A DNA stretch of 64,000 nucleotides from Tachypleus tridentatus (taxonomy: Eukaryota > Arthropoda > Merostomata > Xiphosura > Limulidae), in contig NC_134831.1 of the NCBI RefSeq assembly GCF_004210375.1, positions 42,566,035 to 42,630,034 of the forward strand. The letters run 5' to 3'. The position numbers and the translations under genes are program-made. Below are positions 22,951 to 33,497 of this stretch, piece by piece. Numbering within the stretch: position 1 is the stretch's first letter; each line of letters opens with the position of its first letter. A model generated the notes under the pieces. That model worked only from the letters and a program-made list of their open reading frames with translations. It did not search any database and had not been told where the DNA came from.

Positions 22951-23039
22951 GCCAGTGTTTAATGTTATGTTGGTAACTTTTCTCTGTTCGGGTGAGATAC
23001 TTGTTTTCACTGTCTGAATACGACAGGGGGCTAAAAAGC

Positions 23040-23463
23040 AACAATTAAAGTTATGATATTTATTAAAACTTATATCAAAAGAAAATTTAGAATCTAAACA
23101 CTTCCACTATGATTTTATTTTTCGAAGAAACTTATCGTAAAAGTAGTAAATAATTTATTAAAAATTCTATGTTGTACACTTTCTACGAGTAATACCAGGT
23201 ATTGCAGGCGCAGTAGGGTTAAACTTTTCCAACATTAAGAAATGAAGGTGAGATGGGGAAATCCAGGAACGTGCAGGTAGATAGGGGAAATTACGGAGAT
23301 TTTTGTTTTCTAAAATATGATATATTAGCCATATTATGCATTTTCTATGTTAGCCTTTGTTCATATTATGAATTAATTCAAATTTAAGTATGCATTTTGT
23401 CTATATTTGTGATCGAAAGTTGAATTTAAAATAATGTGTGAAAGTAAATAGAATATGAACATA
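23040..23463. other. No gene seen
   Basis: AT-rich flank of the Tc1 element. Confidence 0.35.
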
Positions 23464-23465
23464 TA

Positions 23466-25037
23466 CAGTCATGTGAAAAAGTTAGGGCACCCTATGAAAG
23501 CCTGTGTATTTTTGTAACATTTTTGGATATATAGATATTTAATCTCAATTTTAACAATACTGAGAGATTATAGGAATATAACTAAACAATTAAAATTGAA
23601 GAAAAGACATTTCAAGATCTTCTGTAAATGTAATTCTACAAAAATGCATATTCTAACTGAGAAAAAGTTAGGATACCCCAACATTTATTATTACCCCAAT
23701 TAAAATGGCTCAACTCACACACAGGTGTATCACACCAGGTGCACATGATTAGAAGATAGTTACTCAGCATTTTAAATGAGGCTTGCCCTATTTAAACCTC
23801 AGACATTTAGTTTGGTGTGCTCCTGACTGTTGAAGTGAGAGTGAGTACCATGGTGAGAGCAAAAGAGCTGTCTTAGGCCTTCAGAAAGAAAATTGTAGCA
23901 GCTTCTGAGTTAAAAAGATCCCAAAAGATTTTGAAATCAGCCATTTCATTATTCGGAAAATAGTCAACAAGTGAAGGGCTTTCAAAACAACTGTCAACAT
24001 GCCCAGGTCTGATCGTCCAAGTAAGTTCGCCCCGAGAGCAGACCGCAAGATGCTAAAAGAGGTCTCCAAAAACTCTAACATGTCATCACGGGTCCTACAG
24101 CAGGCTCTGGCTACTGTTGATGTGAAAGTGCATGCCTCTACAATCAGAAAGAGACTGCACAAGTTTAACTTGCATGGGAGGTGTGCAAGGAGGAAACCTT
24201 TGCTCTCTATGAGACACATCAAGGCCAGACTAAAGTTTGCCAGAGAAAATGTAGACAAAGACCAGGACTTCTGGAATAATGTTCTTTGGACAGATGAGTC
24301 CAAAATTGAATTATTTGTACACCAGAACAGAGGACATGTTTGGCGTAAACCAAATACAGCATTCCAGGAAAAGAACCTTATACCAACTGTGAAGCATGGA
24401 GGTGGAAGTGTCATGGTTTGGGGCTGCTTTGCTGCAGCAGGACCTGGACAGCTCACAATCATAAAATCCACTATGAATTCTACTGTGTATCAGAGGGTGC
24501 TTGAGGAACATGTGAGTCCTTCTGTAAGAAAAGTAAAGCTGAAGCGGAACTGGACCCTGCGACACGACAATGACCCAAAACATACTAGTAAATCCACCAA
24601 GGACTTGCTGAAAACTAAGAAATGGAGAGTCCTGGAGTGGCCGAGTCAAAGCCCAGATCTTAATCCCATTGAGACGCTGTGGGGTGACTTGAAACGGGCT
24701 GTACATGCAAGAAAACCCTCAAACATCTCACAGCTGAAAGAATTCTGCATTGAGGAGTGGGGCAAACTTTCTTCAGACCGATGTCAGAGACTGGTAAATG
24801 GCAGTTATTTCAGCCAAAGGGGGTAACACTAGCTATTAGGGGTAGGGTGTCCTAACTTTCTCCTCAGTTAGACTATGCATTTTTGTAGAAAAGTCTTTTT
24901 TTTTCGATTTTAATTGTTTAGTTATATTCCTATAATCTCTCAGTATTGTTAAAATTGAGATTAAATATCTATATATCCAAAAATGTTACAAAAATACACA
25001 AACTTTCATAGGGTTTCCTAACTTTTTCACATGACTG
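23466..25037 (+). mobile_element. Tc1-like DNA transposon with IR/DR termini, nearly complete
   Basis: Begins tacagtcatgtgaaaaagtt and ends with its mirror, with TA at both edges (23464..23465, 25038..25039), the Tc1/mariner target duplication. Left and right terminal repeats match over about 143 bases with few differences. Each end also carries an inner copy of the transposase-binding-type repeat (ctgagaaaaagttaggatac at 23658 on; inverted near 24850..24868), an IR/DR design as in Sleeping Beauty-type elements. The well-matched ends imply a fairly recent insertion. Confidence 0.95.
23850..24839 (+). pseudogene. Tc1 transposase (DD34E), inactivated
   Basis: Cut-and-paste transposase. The start MVRAKELS at 23850 is followed by a stop at codon 9, a frame change and a TGA at about 23965 in the first helix-turn-helix. 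The frame 23999..24826 is then open for 275 codons with the second DNA-binding domain (ATVDVKVHASTIRKRL) and the catalytic domain: Asp99 in WTDESK, Asp190 in RHDNDPKHTSK and Glu225 in SPDLNPIETLWGDLK, with 34 residues between the last two. The GGGSVMVWGC box is intact. Near the C-terminus a small deletion after CQRLVN shifts the frame; the normal ending (AVISAKGGNTSY, stop at 24837..24839) is readable one frame over. The catalytic triad is thus intact, but both ends of the protein are broken. Confidence 0.93.
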
Positions 25038-25039
25038 TA

Positions 25040-25220
25040 CGATTTATTCTATATAGTGGAAGAAAGAAAATGATAAAAATATATATTATTATATTTCTCC
25101 AAACTTCTTGTATGGATACTTGAAATATATTTATAAAATTCCAAAATAATTTCAGTAAGTTACAGCAGAAAAGAAAACATAATTTTGAGTCCATACAATT
25201 CTTATTACTGGTTCGGAACC
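25040..25220. other. No gene seen
   Basis: AT-rich spacer between the Tc1 element and an S2 SINE. Confidence 0.35.
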
Positions 25221-25319
25221 ACAGCACAAGGCTACACAACGGGCTATCTGTGTTGTGCCACCACCGGTATCGATATCCGGTTTCTCGCTTTGGAAGTCCG
25301 GAGCCAGATCACTCTGGGG
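25221..25319 (-). mobile_element. SINE family S2, inverted copy
   Basis: Family S2 is a shorter SINE (about 110-125 bp) with a tRNA-like head of loop type (t/c)tTACaa, suggesting tRNA-Val(TAC), and the same tail words as S1 (agatagccc, agcttTGtgc). This copy is diverged: inverted, the head reads ccagagtgatctggctccgg and box B ggatatcgatacc. Confidence 0.65.
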
Positions 25320-25454
25320 TGAGTGAGTGGGGAGAGAACAAAATCAACAAGTCATTGCTGAAGTGTGAAGATAATTTATAGCTTCACATTTTAATTATCT
25401 GGTGTTTAGTTATGATAACATCCCTGATATTACGATTTTTTCCTTTCCTTGATG

Positions 25455-25730
25455 GCCCGACATGGCCAAGCGTGTTAAGGCGTGCTACTCATAATCCGAG
25501 GGTCGCGGGTTCGCATCCCGGTCGCGCCAAACATGCTCGCCCTTTCAGCCGTGGGGGTGTTATAATGTGACGGTCAATCCCACTATTCGTTGGTAAAAGA
25601 GTACCCCAAGAGTTGGCGGTGGGTGGTGATGACTAGCTGTCTTCCCTCTAGTCTTACACTGCTAAATTAGGGACGGCTAGCACAAATAGCCCTCGAGTAG
25701 CTTGTGCGAAATTCCAAAACAAACAAACAA
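25455..25730 (+). mobile_element. SINE family S1, full length
   Basis: Flanked by tcctttccttgatg (25441..25454) and tccttttcttgatg (25731..25744), one mismatch. Loop reads ctcataa instead of ctcgtaa. Tail (caaa)n. Confidence 0.94.
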
Positions 25731-25744
25731 TCCTTTTCTTGATG

Positions 25745-26938
25745 AGTAAATGTCATTGGTCCAAACGAATGTTTATATTTTCAAATCGCACTCGAAGATA
25801 GAACAATATAAGCGATTCTATATGCTGTGTATTAAAATAATCCATGTAATAATTTCTGCACATAGATCGATATTGTTTTTGTTAATAATACAAGTTATTG
25901 ATTGAGAAAATGAAACAATAGGAAGGTGAGGCTTTAAAGAAGAAAAGAATGATAGAATGTCAAAATTACCCAAAATGACTTTATTTTTAAGTGCAATTTA
26001 AGATAAATTACAACTAAGAAAATAAGTGTAACACAAGAGACCAAATCTTGTTGCAGTGACTGAAATACATCACAAGAAGAACTCTTTCAACCAACAAAAC
26101 GACCTCAGAGTTAACCTTATGCCGATTTAGAAGGTGCTGCCTGTATGATCAGAACCCTGTTGGTAGTAATTCTGTAGCTACTAATCAAAGTACCATGAAA
26201 GCTATTATTTTATCAGATCTAACACTGGCCAGATGAACTTACCGACTTTTTATACTACTTATAGTAGTGCAATCAATAATTTTTATTTACTTGAATAATA
26301 CTCCAAACAATACAGAATATTAATACGCAAACATTAGAAAAATTCCTTTACCTTTAAGAACTTTTCTTGCTTTCTAACTGCGACAACAGTTGTGATAAAC
26401 TCATCCAAACTAGTGTTAACTTTGTCACGGGAAATGGTGTTGCTTCTCTTAATGAAACTGTCATTTAACTATTCAGAACATAAGGTTGTATCACACGTCA
26501 TTTGACAAATGAAAATCTTGAGTTTATATTCGTTATATGTAATATATAATAAACTGTAATAGAGAACTATTAACAATTTATGAAAGAAAGGAAGTGAAGG
26601 TAGGTGTGGTAGGAGGGGACTGATATTCTATTCGACAGCTCTGTAACCCAACAAAGTTGAAGACTACAATAAATATTGTTTATTTGAGCAATGAAGATTT
26701 TATAGAGTAATTTACGTTTAATTTTGTACTTTTTTGAAGAGTGATGGATTAAAGAGGGATGATGACATGATAAGAGAAAATGTGTCACGTGTGTCACATT
26801 GGTGGAAATTCAGGATTTAAAAAAGATTGCCTTGTAAAAACTAAGAACTTAAAATTTATATACGATTAAAATATGGATTATTAGCTAAGATGTTATGCTA
26901 TACTGATTGGTATAACATAAACAAAAAGTATATTAATG
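25745..26938. other. No gene seen
   Basis: AT-rich stretch. Short open frames on both strands have no recognisable domain. Confidence 0.35.
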
Positions 26939-28195
26939 CAGTGGTGGCGCTAAGGGAGACTTGGGGGGCTCAAGCCCCTTTCAGCACCCCCAAATATTGT
27001 TACCTAGATATATTCATAAAATATGGAAAACACAATTGTCGTTGTTGCTTAACAATTAACATAAAAAGACATAGATCTGTAGAACTCAACGTCTTCATCA
27101 AGACGGAAGTATGTGTCATGCATCCCATAGCAACGTACTGAATGCACTGAAACTCATTTGCTGTATTGCCGCTCCCTGTGTAATGCCATTCTATCATGAG
27201 CTTTGACGAAGATTAGACAAACACGTCGATTTCAAGTTACAACAGATCATCAGGGATTTTACGTGATAAACCAAAGGTTTTACATTAATTTCATTTATCT
27301 TTTATTGAAAAGTAAAACATAGCATGCATGTACAAGTGTATTGTGTATAGGTTAAAACTATGAAGTATTTAGCCAGTGTTGTGTCCTCTGTGAGATCATT
27401 TTGTATTGTGTATCAGCCATCCAAAATTGTACTGATGATTGTGGTATACACTTAAAATTGTGACTTACAATCCAATTAATGTTATACTTATGATTAGATA
27501 ATAACCTTACATGTTAACTGACCAAATAATATTTCTAAACAATTCTGGAATGAATTTTGAAATTGTCATTGGGCTATTTAGAAGTGCCTAATTTAATGTA
27601 GTGTAGTAGTTACATTATTGTAACAGGTGCTTGTCACACTTATGATAATAAGAACAATATCACAATCACAGTTTAGCCTGTATGAATAATGTGAACTTAT
27701 GAAGAAACCAGCCTTTCTGTGAAGGTCAACTGCAATTTAGACATTTTGTTTTTGTGTTACTGTGACCATTCAATATCCAGGCCGCGGGTTTGCTTTGTTC
27801 GAGCGCGCGATTCCCGCCTCGAACGCCTTAAGCGTATGATCACGAGCCGTTGACCATGGTGTACGCTCGCTCTGCGTACGGCTAACGATCTGCTCAGCCC
27901 GATCGATATCCAGATGCCAGCCGGACGCCATACACACTCCTCCTGCTCACTCCATTAGCTGCCCACAGTTTTACAACATGCCCTGTTTGTAATAATGAAT
28001 TATTAATCAGAGTATGAGTTTCCAATAAAAACTGCATTGAAAACGCAGTTCAAAATAGCACACCTTCCTGAAATGTACCTTGGTATTTACATTATTATAA
28101 TTTATCTTCTATACTTCATATTGATGGCATTTTGGGAAGCCCCTCCACAGTTTACCTCAGCCCTCCCAAACGAAAATATCCTGGCGCCGCCACTG
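26939..28195. mobile_element. Non-autonomous hAT-like DNA transposon (1257 bp)
   Basis: Left end cagtggtggcgctaagg; right end, inverted, cagtggcggcgccagg. Flanked by tattaatg (26931..26938) and gattaatg (28196..28203), an 8-bp duplication with one mismatch. No transposase is recognisable. The centre (about 27780..27960) is sharply GC-rich in an AT-rich surrounding. Confidence 0.72.
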
Positions 28196-28203
28196 GATTA
28201 ATG

Positions 28204-28749
28204 AAATTTTGATGATAGGACACTAAAACGTTTTGCCATGGCAGTAAAGAATACTCGTAGTGAAAGGGCTAATATGAAAATTGGGGGAACATCAGCGGGC
28301 CTGGTTAGTGTTCTCCAGTTCTATGGGACTTTAATTAATGTAACATGTTTCTCCTGTAAATTGTTCAGAAAAAGACACAAAAGTACTGCCGCTACTCTCA
28401 GAGTTCCATTCCTGACAGAGCTTGTCAGTTATATTGAAGTATTATGAGGAATCGTGATTCATGTAACAAACATGAACGAGTAGTATCACATAAAGTGTGC
28501 AGTTCTTAGTAAGAGTGGGACTAAGAACATGAACTTAAAACACTTTATCCAATCCTGCTTAAAAGAAAACGTTATCGTGAAGCTCAACGGGATAATACAT
28601 CTGATGATACACCGAGTAATGCAGAGACTATCCTCATATATTGAGCATCTGAAGACAAACCTACTAAATCCACTGAGTGGATATATGAAGATGATGACAC
28701 CTCAAGTGGTATTCAAATCACATAAGAAAAATAGATCCACGATTTGCAT
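28204..28749. other. No identified gene
   Basis: Two short plus frames (28238..28447, 28529..28765) without recognisable domains, possibly upstream sequence of the Penelope-like fragment. Confidence 0.3.
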
Positions 28750-29640
28750 AATTCCAACATTTTAAAATGTTCATTTGATCGGCTATGTTCGTTTTCTCCA
28801 AAAGTAGATGAGAACATTAAACATACATACAGATATAAAACAGACTTCTTAGCCAAAGGTACTATGGGGCACAGACTAAGAGTTAATTTTTTCATAAAAG
28901 TCGGCTTTGAGTAGTCTAAAAGATAATAATGATATGATTACCAAATTATGTGATACAGGTAAGGATTTTGTGATTATGGATACATAAATAAGATAAATTG
29001 CCATCTCAACAATTAGAAAATACTACAGGAAGATCCTTCTAAAAACATTCAGAAAAAAATGTAAATAGTTAATTAAACAGTGGGCCCGGCATGGCCAAGC
29101 GCGTTAAGGCGTACGACTCGTAATCTGAGGGTCGCGGGTTCGCATCCCCGTCGCGCCAAACATGCTCGCCCTTCTAGCCGTGGGGGCGTTATAATGTTAC
29201 GGTCAATCCCACTATTCGTTCGTACAAGAGTAGCCCAAGAGTTGGCGGTGGGTGGTGATGACCAGCTGCCTTCCCTCTAGTCTTACACTGCTAAATTAGG
29301 GACGGCTCGGTGCAGTGAGCTAACAACCTACTCACTTAAATACTTGTTGAAGAATCTAATGGTGATAACTAACTAACTAACTAATTAAACAGACCAGTAA
29401 AAACTCAACACTTTATAAATATATAACAATTATATATTCCAAACAACAGCATAGCATGGAAACTATATGGTCTTCCCAAGGGCCACAAAAAAGATATCCC
29501 TTTGAGATCTCTCGTGTTTGTCCATGACTTGCTAACTGAAAAACTCTCGTGGCTTTAGGTAGACTGCTTTACAGTTATTTTGAATTTTAGTCTTACACAC
29601 TTAAGAAAGCACTCAAGAGTTTCTAATAGCACTGTACAAC
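28750..29640 (+). pseudogene. Penelope-like retroelement reverse transcriptase fragment, split by SINE
   Basis: Plus-strand fragment. Before the SINE, KDNNDMITKLCDTGKDFVIM resembles the conserved 'ITKxDKGxxxVIMD' N-terminal block of Penelope-like RTs. After it, AWKLYGLPKGHKKDIPLRSL matches the 'YGLPKxHKxxxPLRPI' block. The two halves are joined through the target duplication of the SINE (29081..29381). Stops (e.g. 28984) and missing catalytic motifs mean a dead fragment. The frames at 28238..28447 and 28529..28765 may belong to its eroded upstream part; I cannot confirm it. Confidence 0.65.
29081..29381 (+). mobile_element. SINE family S1 variant with a different 3' tail
   Basis: Head and body are typical S1 up to attagggacggct at 29307. 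Then the usual agatagccctcgagtagctttg tail is replaced by cggtgcagtgagctaacaac and further sequence ending in (aact)n. A perfect 11-bp duplication taattaaacag flanks the whole unit (29070..29080, 29382..29392), so the composite moved as one. Confidence 0.92.
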
Positions 29641-29840
29641 AATTTTTTTAAAAAGTTTTTTTTGCTGATTGTGACAGGTGCCTGGTGGGTATGCACAAAT
29701 GTAGTTTTCGTTTTGCTTCGTCACGTATGAACTTTGAGAAATTGACAGTTAACTGTTTACCGGTAATAACGTATTTAATTGCGTTTATGTTTCTAATACG
29801 CTATTAAGTTCAACATAACTAAAAGTGTTTTGCTCCTAAT
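29641..29840. other. 3' flank of the element fragment at 29844
   Basis: No coding seen. Read on the minus strand this follows the short conserved C-terminal frame at 29844..29960. Confidence 0.3.
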
Positions 29841-29843
29841 TTT

Positions 29844-29960
29844 CGTTTGTATTCAATGTCCGGTGCATCACGTTGCAGTGTCCAACAGTAGTCAGCAAGC
29901 ATTGACGGATTACAGTTGCCCTGATATCGTTTTTCCATTGTAGCAATATTCTGGTGAAAC
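29844..29960 (-). pseudogene. C-terminal fragment of an unidentified, probably mobile-element protein
   Basis: Minus-strand frame KRYQGNCNPSMLADYCWTLQ followed by RDAPDIEYKRK and a stop at about 29844. The NPSMLADYCW-type ending looks familiar from repeated arthropod and cnidarian proteins, but I cannot name the family. Upstream in the same frame there is a stop within 40 codons. Confidence 0.4.
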
Positions 29961-30322
29961 TGAAGATTTTAATGAAACGGTAGGTGATGGGCAAATGTGG
30001 ATGTGCTTTTCGTGATCAGCAGCCAAAAATCTATAAGGAACACCCAACAGTGTTCAAGAAGCAAAAACTTTGTTGTGCAGTGTAACGTATAGTATATTAG
30101 TCAGTGTATTTGCTCAGGCTTTGTACTTCTCTGTCCTTATTGATGTCATGGAATTTGTAAATAATCATAAATACAGTGTAGATTTAATAGTATAGAAGAT
30201 TCAAAACATCAAATACGTGCTGAGAAACAGTTATTTTAGGTTGAATGAACGTTACTATCAACAGTTGTGAGATGTTGATGCCAGGTTTTGTATGTAGGCT
30301 GGGATTCCTTCACATTACTTTT
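29961..30322. other. No gene seen
   Basis: Possible upstream part of the fragment at 29844..29960; no motif readable. Confidence 0.3.
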
Positions 30323-30590
30323 CCCGGCATTTCCAGGTGGATAATGCACTCGACAGGTAATCTTAGGGTTGCGGGTTCGAATCCCCATCACACCAAACAT
30401 GCTCGCCTCTTCAGCCGTGGGGGCATTATGATTTGCGGTCAATCCCAATATTCGTTGGTAAAAGAGTAGTCCAAGAGTTGGCGGTGGATGGTGATAACTG
30501 CCTGCCTTCCCTCTAGTCTTACACTGCTAAATTAGGGACGGCTAGCGCACATAGCCCTCGAGTAGCTTTGCGCGAACTTCAAAACAAACA
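30323..30590 (+). mobile_element. SINE family S1
   Basis: Box B ggttcgaatcccc is perfect, but the anticodon stem is altered (loop region gacaggtaatct). Tail aaaacaaaca. No clear target duplication. Confidence 0.9.
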
Positions 30591-31109
30591 GATCATGACT
30601 CGCTGGCGATAATAAGTTCGAACAATAAACGGAAACACAAAATCTTCTTGTTTTAAAATAATATATGTTCAAAACAAGTTAAACGTATGAACAAAAATTA
30701 TTTACACTATTCAAAAATATCAAAGTTGTAACTAACACAGTAAATAATTCCCTTTTTTCTTCTAATATCACAGTATAATAAGTTCACTTACGTTAACCTG
30801 TGAGTTACCACAGTTATATAGATCGCTTTAAACACTTCTCTTTCACGTCGTCTAAGTCCGTGTAGCTGATTTCGGATACTTCAGAAACCAACTAACTAGA
30901 CGAATTATTTCTTGTCTAATGTTTCATCAAACAGAATCAGTAATAAGTTTACTGATGTGTCCTCGTGGGTTGTCACAGATGAATACCGAGTTTTAAACAA
31001 TTTTCTTTTACATCAAAAGTCCACACAAACTAGTTCAGTAACTTTAGAACTCAATAAACAATACTTTTCTAAACGATGTTTCTTGCTGCAAAATCTGAGA
31101 TATATTACC
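30591..31109. other. No gene seen
   Basis: AT-rich spacer before family R copy D. Confidence 0.35.
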
Positions 31110-31311
31110 ATGTGAAGTTTCATAGTTTATTATGAACTATAATTTACCACGGACGAGTATCCGAGTTATTATGTTAACTAAGTTACATATTACGATTCCA
31201 AATAGCTGGAAATTTCAATTTTAATTTGGAAGTTAGTTAAATATCAATATATATTAAATTTATGATATCTTCCAAAAAAGATTGATAAAACAGTTTTCTT
31301 TATAATCTGCA

Positions 31312-31582
31312 GGTCCGGCATGGCCGGGTGCTTAAGGCACTAGACTCGTAATCCGAGGGTTGTGGGTTCGAATCCCCGTCACACCAAACATGCTCGCCCT
31401 TTCAGCCGAGGGGGCTTTATAATCTTACGCCAATCCCACTATTTGTTGGTAAAATAGTAGCCAAAGAGTTGGCGGTGGGTGGTGATGATTAGCTGTCTTC
31501 CTTCTAGCCTTACACTGCTAAATTAGAGAGGGCTAGCGCAGATAGCCCTCGTGTAGCTTTGCGCGAAATTCAAGAACAAACA
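31312..31582 (+). mobile_element. SINE family S1 in family R copy D
   Basis: The head ggtccggcatggccgggtgc keeps the loop ctcgtaa and box B ggttcgaatcccc. This is close to a tRNA-shaped head but the acceptor stem is not closed. Confidence 0.92.
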
Positions 31583-31846
31583 CATCGGACGAATAATTCA
31601 GTGTTGATACCGGTACAGTTCACCGGGTAAAGTATCTCTCGCTGATCACACGTGACTTTTTCCGCTAAAGTTATGCAGTGTCTTCGGAGAAATACTAACG
31701 TTTGAAGATAATTCTCTGAAGTTTAACGGCTCGTAGTGTTCAAAATCAAATATCTGTAGTTTTCCAATTAATAAGCGTTTATCACAATTATAGCTTCCGA
31801 GGTTTTCAGTATACAGACTGTAGCAGACCAACAATATTAAACAGGT

Positions 31847-31928
31847 ATGGTTTGTTTTGAATTTCGCGAAAAGCTACACAAGGGCTATTTGCTCTAGCTG
31901 TCCCTAATTTAGCAGTGTAACACAAGAG
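31847..31928 (-). mobile_element. SINE family S1, tail-only fragment
   Basis: Only the 3' 80 bases (gtttgttttgaatttcgcg to tgtaacacaagagag) are present; a longer S1 follows at once in the same orientation. The pair is bounded by atattaaacagg on the left and atattaaactg on the right, so both may have arrived as one dimeric unit. Confidence 0.8.
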
Positions 31929-32204
31929 AGTTTAATTTGATTTTAATTTCCGCGTAAAGCTACACGAGGGCTACCTGCGCTAGCCGTTCCTAATTTAGCA
32001 GTGTAAAACTAAGAGAGAAGGCAGCTAGTCATCATCACCCTCCGCTAACTCTTGAACTACTCTTTTACCAACGAATAGTGGGATTGACCGTCACTTATAA
32101 CGATCCCACGGCTGAAAGGGCGAGCATGCTTGTGTGACGGGGGTTCGAACCCACGACCCTTATAATACAAGTCGAGTACCTTAAGAACCTGGCCATGCCC
32201 GGCC
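31929..32204 (-). mobile_element. SINE family S1, full length, abutting the tail fragment
   Basis: Inverted copy with box B region ggggttcgaacccacg. It ends at cccggcca, directly followed by the atattaaactg that also precedes the tail fragment. Confidence 0.9.
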
Positions 32205-32345
32205 ATATTAAACTGTCTATTGGCACGTCGATTTGTAAACTTTTAGGGTGAGGTTCTCTGAAATTTGGTTTGCAACAAGATACACTATTGCTTTTGTAAA
32301 ACATATATTGTTGATTCTTACTCTCGAGAATCTTCTACAGATTAA

Positions 32346-33033
32346 AAACTCTTTGTAGTGTACCTTGTTCTAGAGCAATTGGATATCTTACAAATTTTTA
32401 TGCAATTGCTTCGATAATGAAGAAAGAAACTAACAAGAATTATTTTAGTTTTATTTATTTAGGATAATTTTGGACATTAATTATTTATTTTAGTTCTTTC
32501 TCCTGTTTTTTATCTCAATTCTTTCTTCTTAATATATATTTTTTCATATCTTTATTTTTCTTTATGAATACTCAGTATCAATTTTTCTTTACATGTTTTT
32601 ATAAACAAAACCTGTTTAACCTTTCACATCTAACATTTTTGTTTCCTGTGGTATTGCACAAGAGACATGAGCCACACTTACAACAATCCTTTGAAAACGT
32701 GGGTTGTCATCGTGATCTACTGTGATGTCACTCCATCTTTCATTTTCCGAAGTCATTCCCAGTTTGTCCCTGACACAGAAAGACATAATTTTGAAAGTGC
32801 TCAGGTTAAAGGGTTTCATTTTTGTTTTTTTATTACTGCATGACTATGTAAAGTTTGAGAATAACGTTTAGATGTTGGTATATATATTTGTAACCTTAAA
32901 GTTTTAATTTAAAAACTACTAGATTTAGAAATAATGATACTTAATTTAATGTTTCGTTTTTCCAGGAGTTACATTTTTCTATGTAAAACTCACATTGTGA
33001 CATTTAAACAAAGCATAATAAATTTGTTTCCAT
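32346..33033. other. No gene seen
   Basis: T-rich, AT-rich stretch. The minus frame 32616..32819 has no recognisable domain. Confidence 0.35.
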
Positions 33034-33045
33034 AAGTTTCAAAGT

Positions 33046-33314
33046 GGCCCGGTATGGCCAAGCGTGTTAAGGCGTGCGACTCGTAATTTGAGGGTCGCGG
33101 GTTCGCATCCCAGTCGCGCTAAACATGCTCGCCCTTTCAGCCGTGGGGGAGTTATAATATGACGGTCAATCCCATTATTCGCTGGTAAAAGAGTAGCCCA
33201 AGAGTTGGCGGTGGGTGGTAAGAACTAGCTGCCTTCCCTCTAGTCTAACACTACCAAATTAGGGACGGCTAGCGCAGATAGCCCTCGAGTAGCTTTGTGC
33301 GAAATTCAAAAACA
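33046..33314 (+). mobile_element. SINE family S1 with perfect 12-bp target duplication
   Basis: aagtttcaaagt flanks it at 33034..33045 and 33315..33326. Loop ctcgtaa, box B ggttcgcatcc. Confidence 0.95.
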
Positions 33315-33360
33315 AAGTTTCAAAGTAATTACTTTTTTAATTGTAGGTGCATTGTTAATT

Positions 33361-33485
33361 GCCTCCCAGTGGCTCAGCGGTATGTCTGCGGACTTACAAC
33401 GCTAAAAACCAGTTTCGAAACCCCTCGTGGGCAGATCACAGATAGCCCATTGAGTAGCTTTGTGCTTAATTCAAAAACAACAACA
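33361..33485 (+). mobile_element. SINE family S2
   Basis: The head cccagtggctcagcggtatg has a box A-like start; the loop is cttacaa (TAC anticodon, tRNA-Val-like). Box B is weak (agtttcgaaacc). The tail agatagcccattgagtagct resembles that of S1. Target duplication gcattgttaatt (33349..33360) / gcattgttagtt (33486..33497). Confidence 0.88.
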
Positions 33486-33497
33486 GCATTGTTAGTT

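Larger units (their letters stand above)
31110..32345 (-). repeat. Dispersed repeat family R, copy D (inverted, carries SINEs)
   Basis: The inverted right-end landmark is at 31145..31165 (cacggacgagtatccgagtt) and the left-end one at 31745..31800 (tctgtagttttccaattaat, tatagcttccg). The outer end ggcacgtcgatttgtaaac to ctcgagaatcttctacag (32220..32340) matches copy C. Interrupted by SINEs at 31312..31582 and 31847..32204. Confidence 0.75.

Noticed and set aside
24311-24706. Minus-strand frames over the Tc1 transposase
   Set aside because: Antisense shadows of the plus-strand DD34E transposase.
28585-28620. ctgatga word near the Penelope-like fragment as a hammerhead ribozyme core
   Set aside because: The required GAAA segment and stems are not found around it.
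29080-29280. Frames with LRRxTRNxRVAGSxPxR-type peptides (also at 19424, 30245)
   Set aside because: These are translations of S1 SINE copies, which is why they look alike; not genes.
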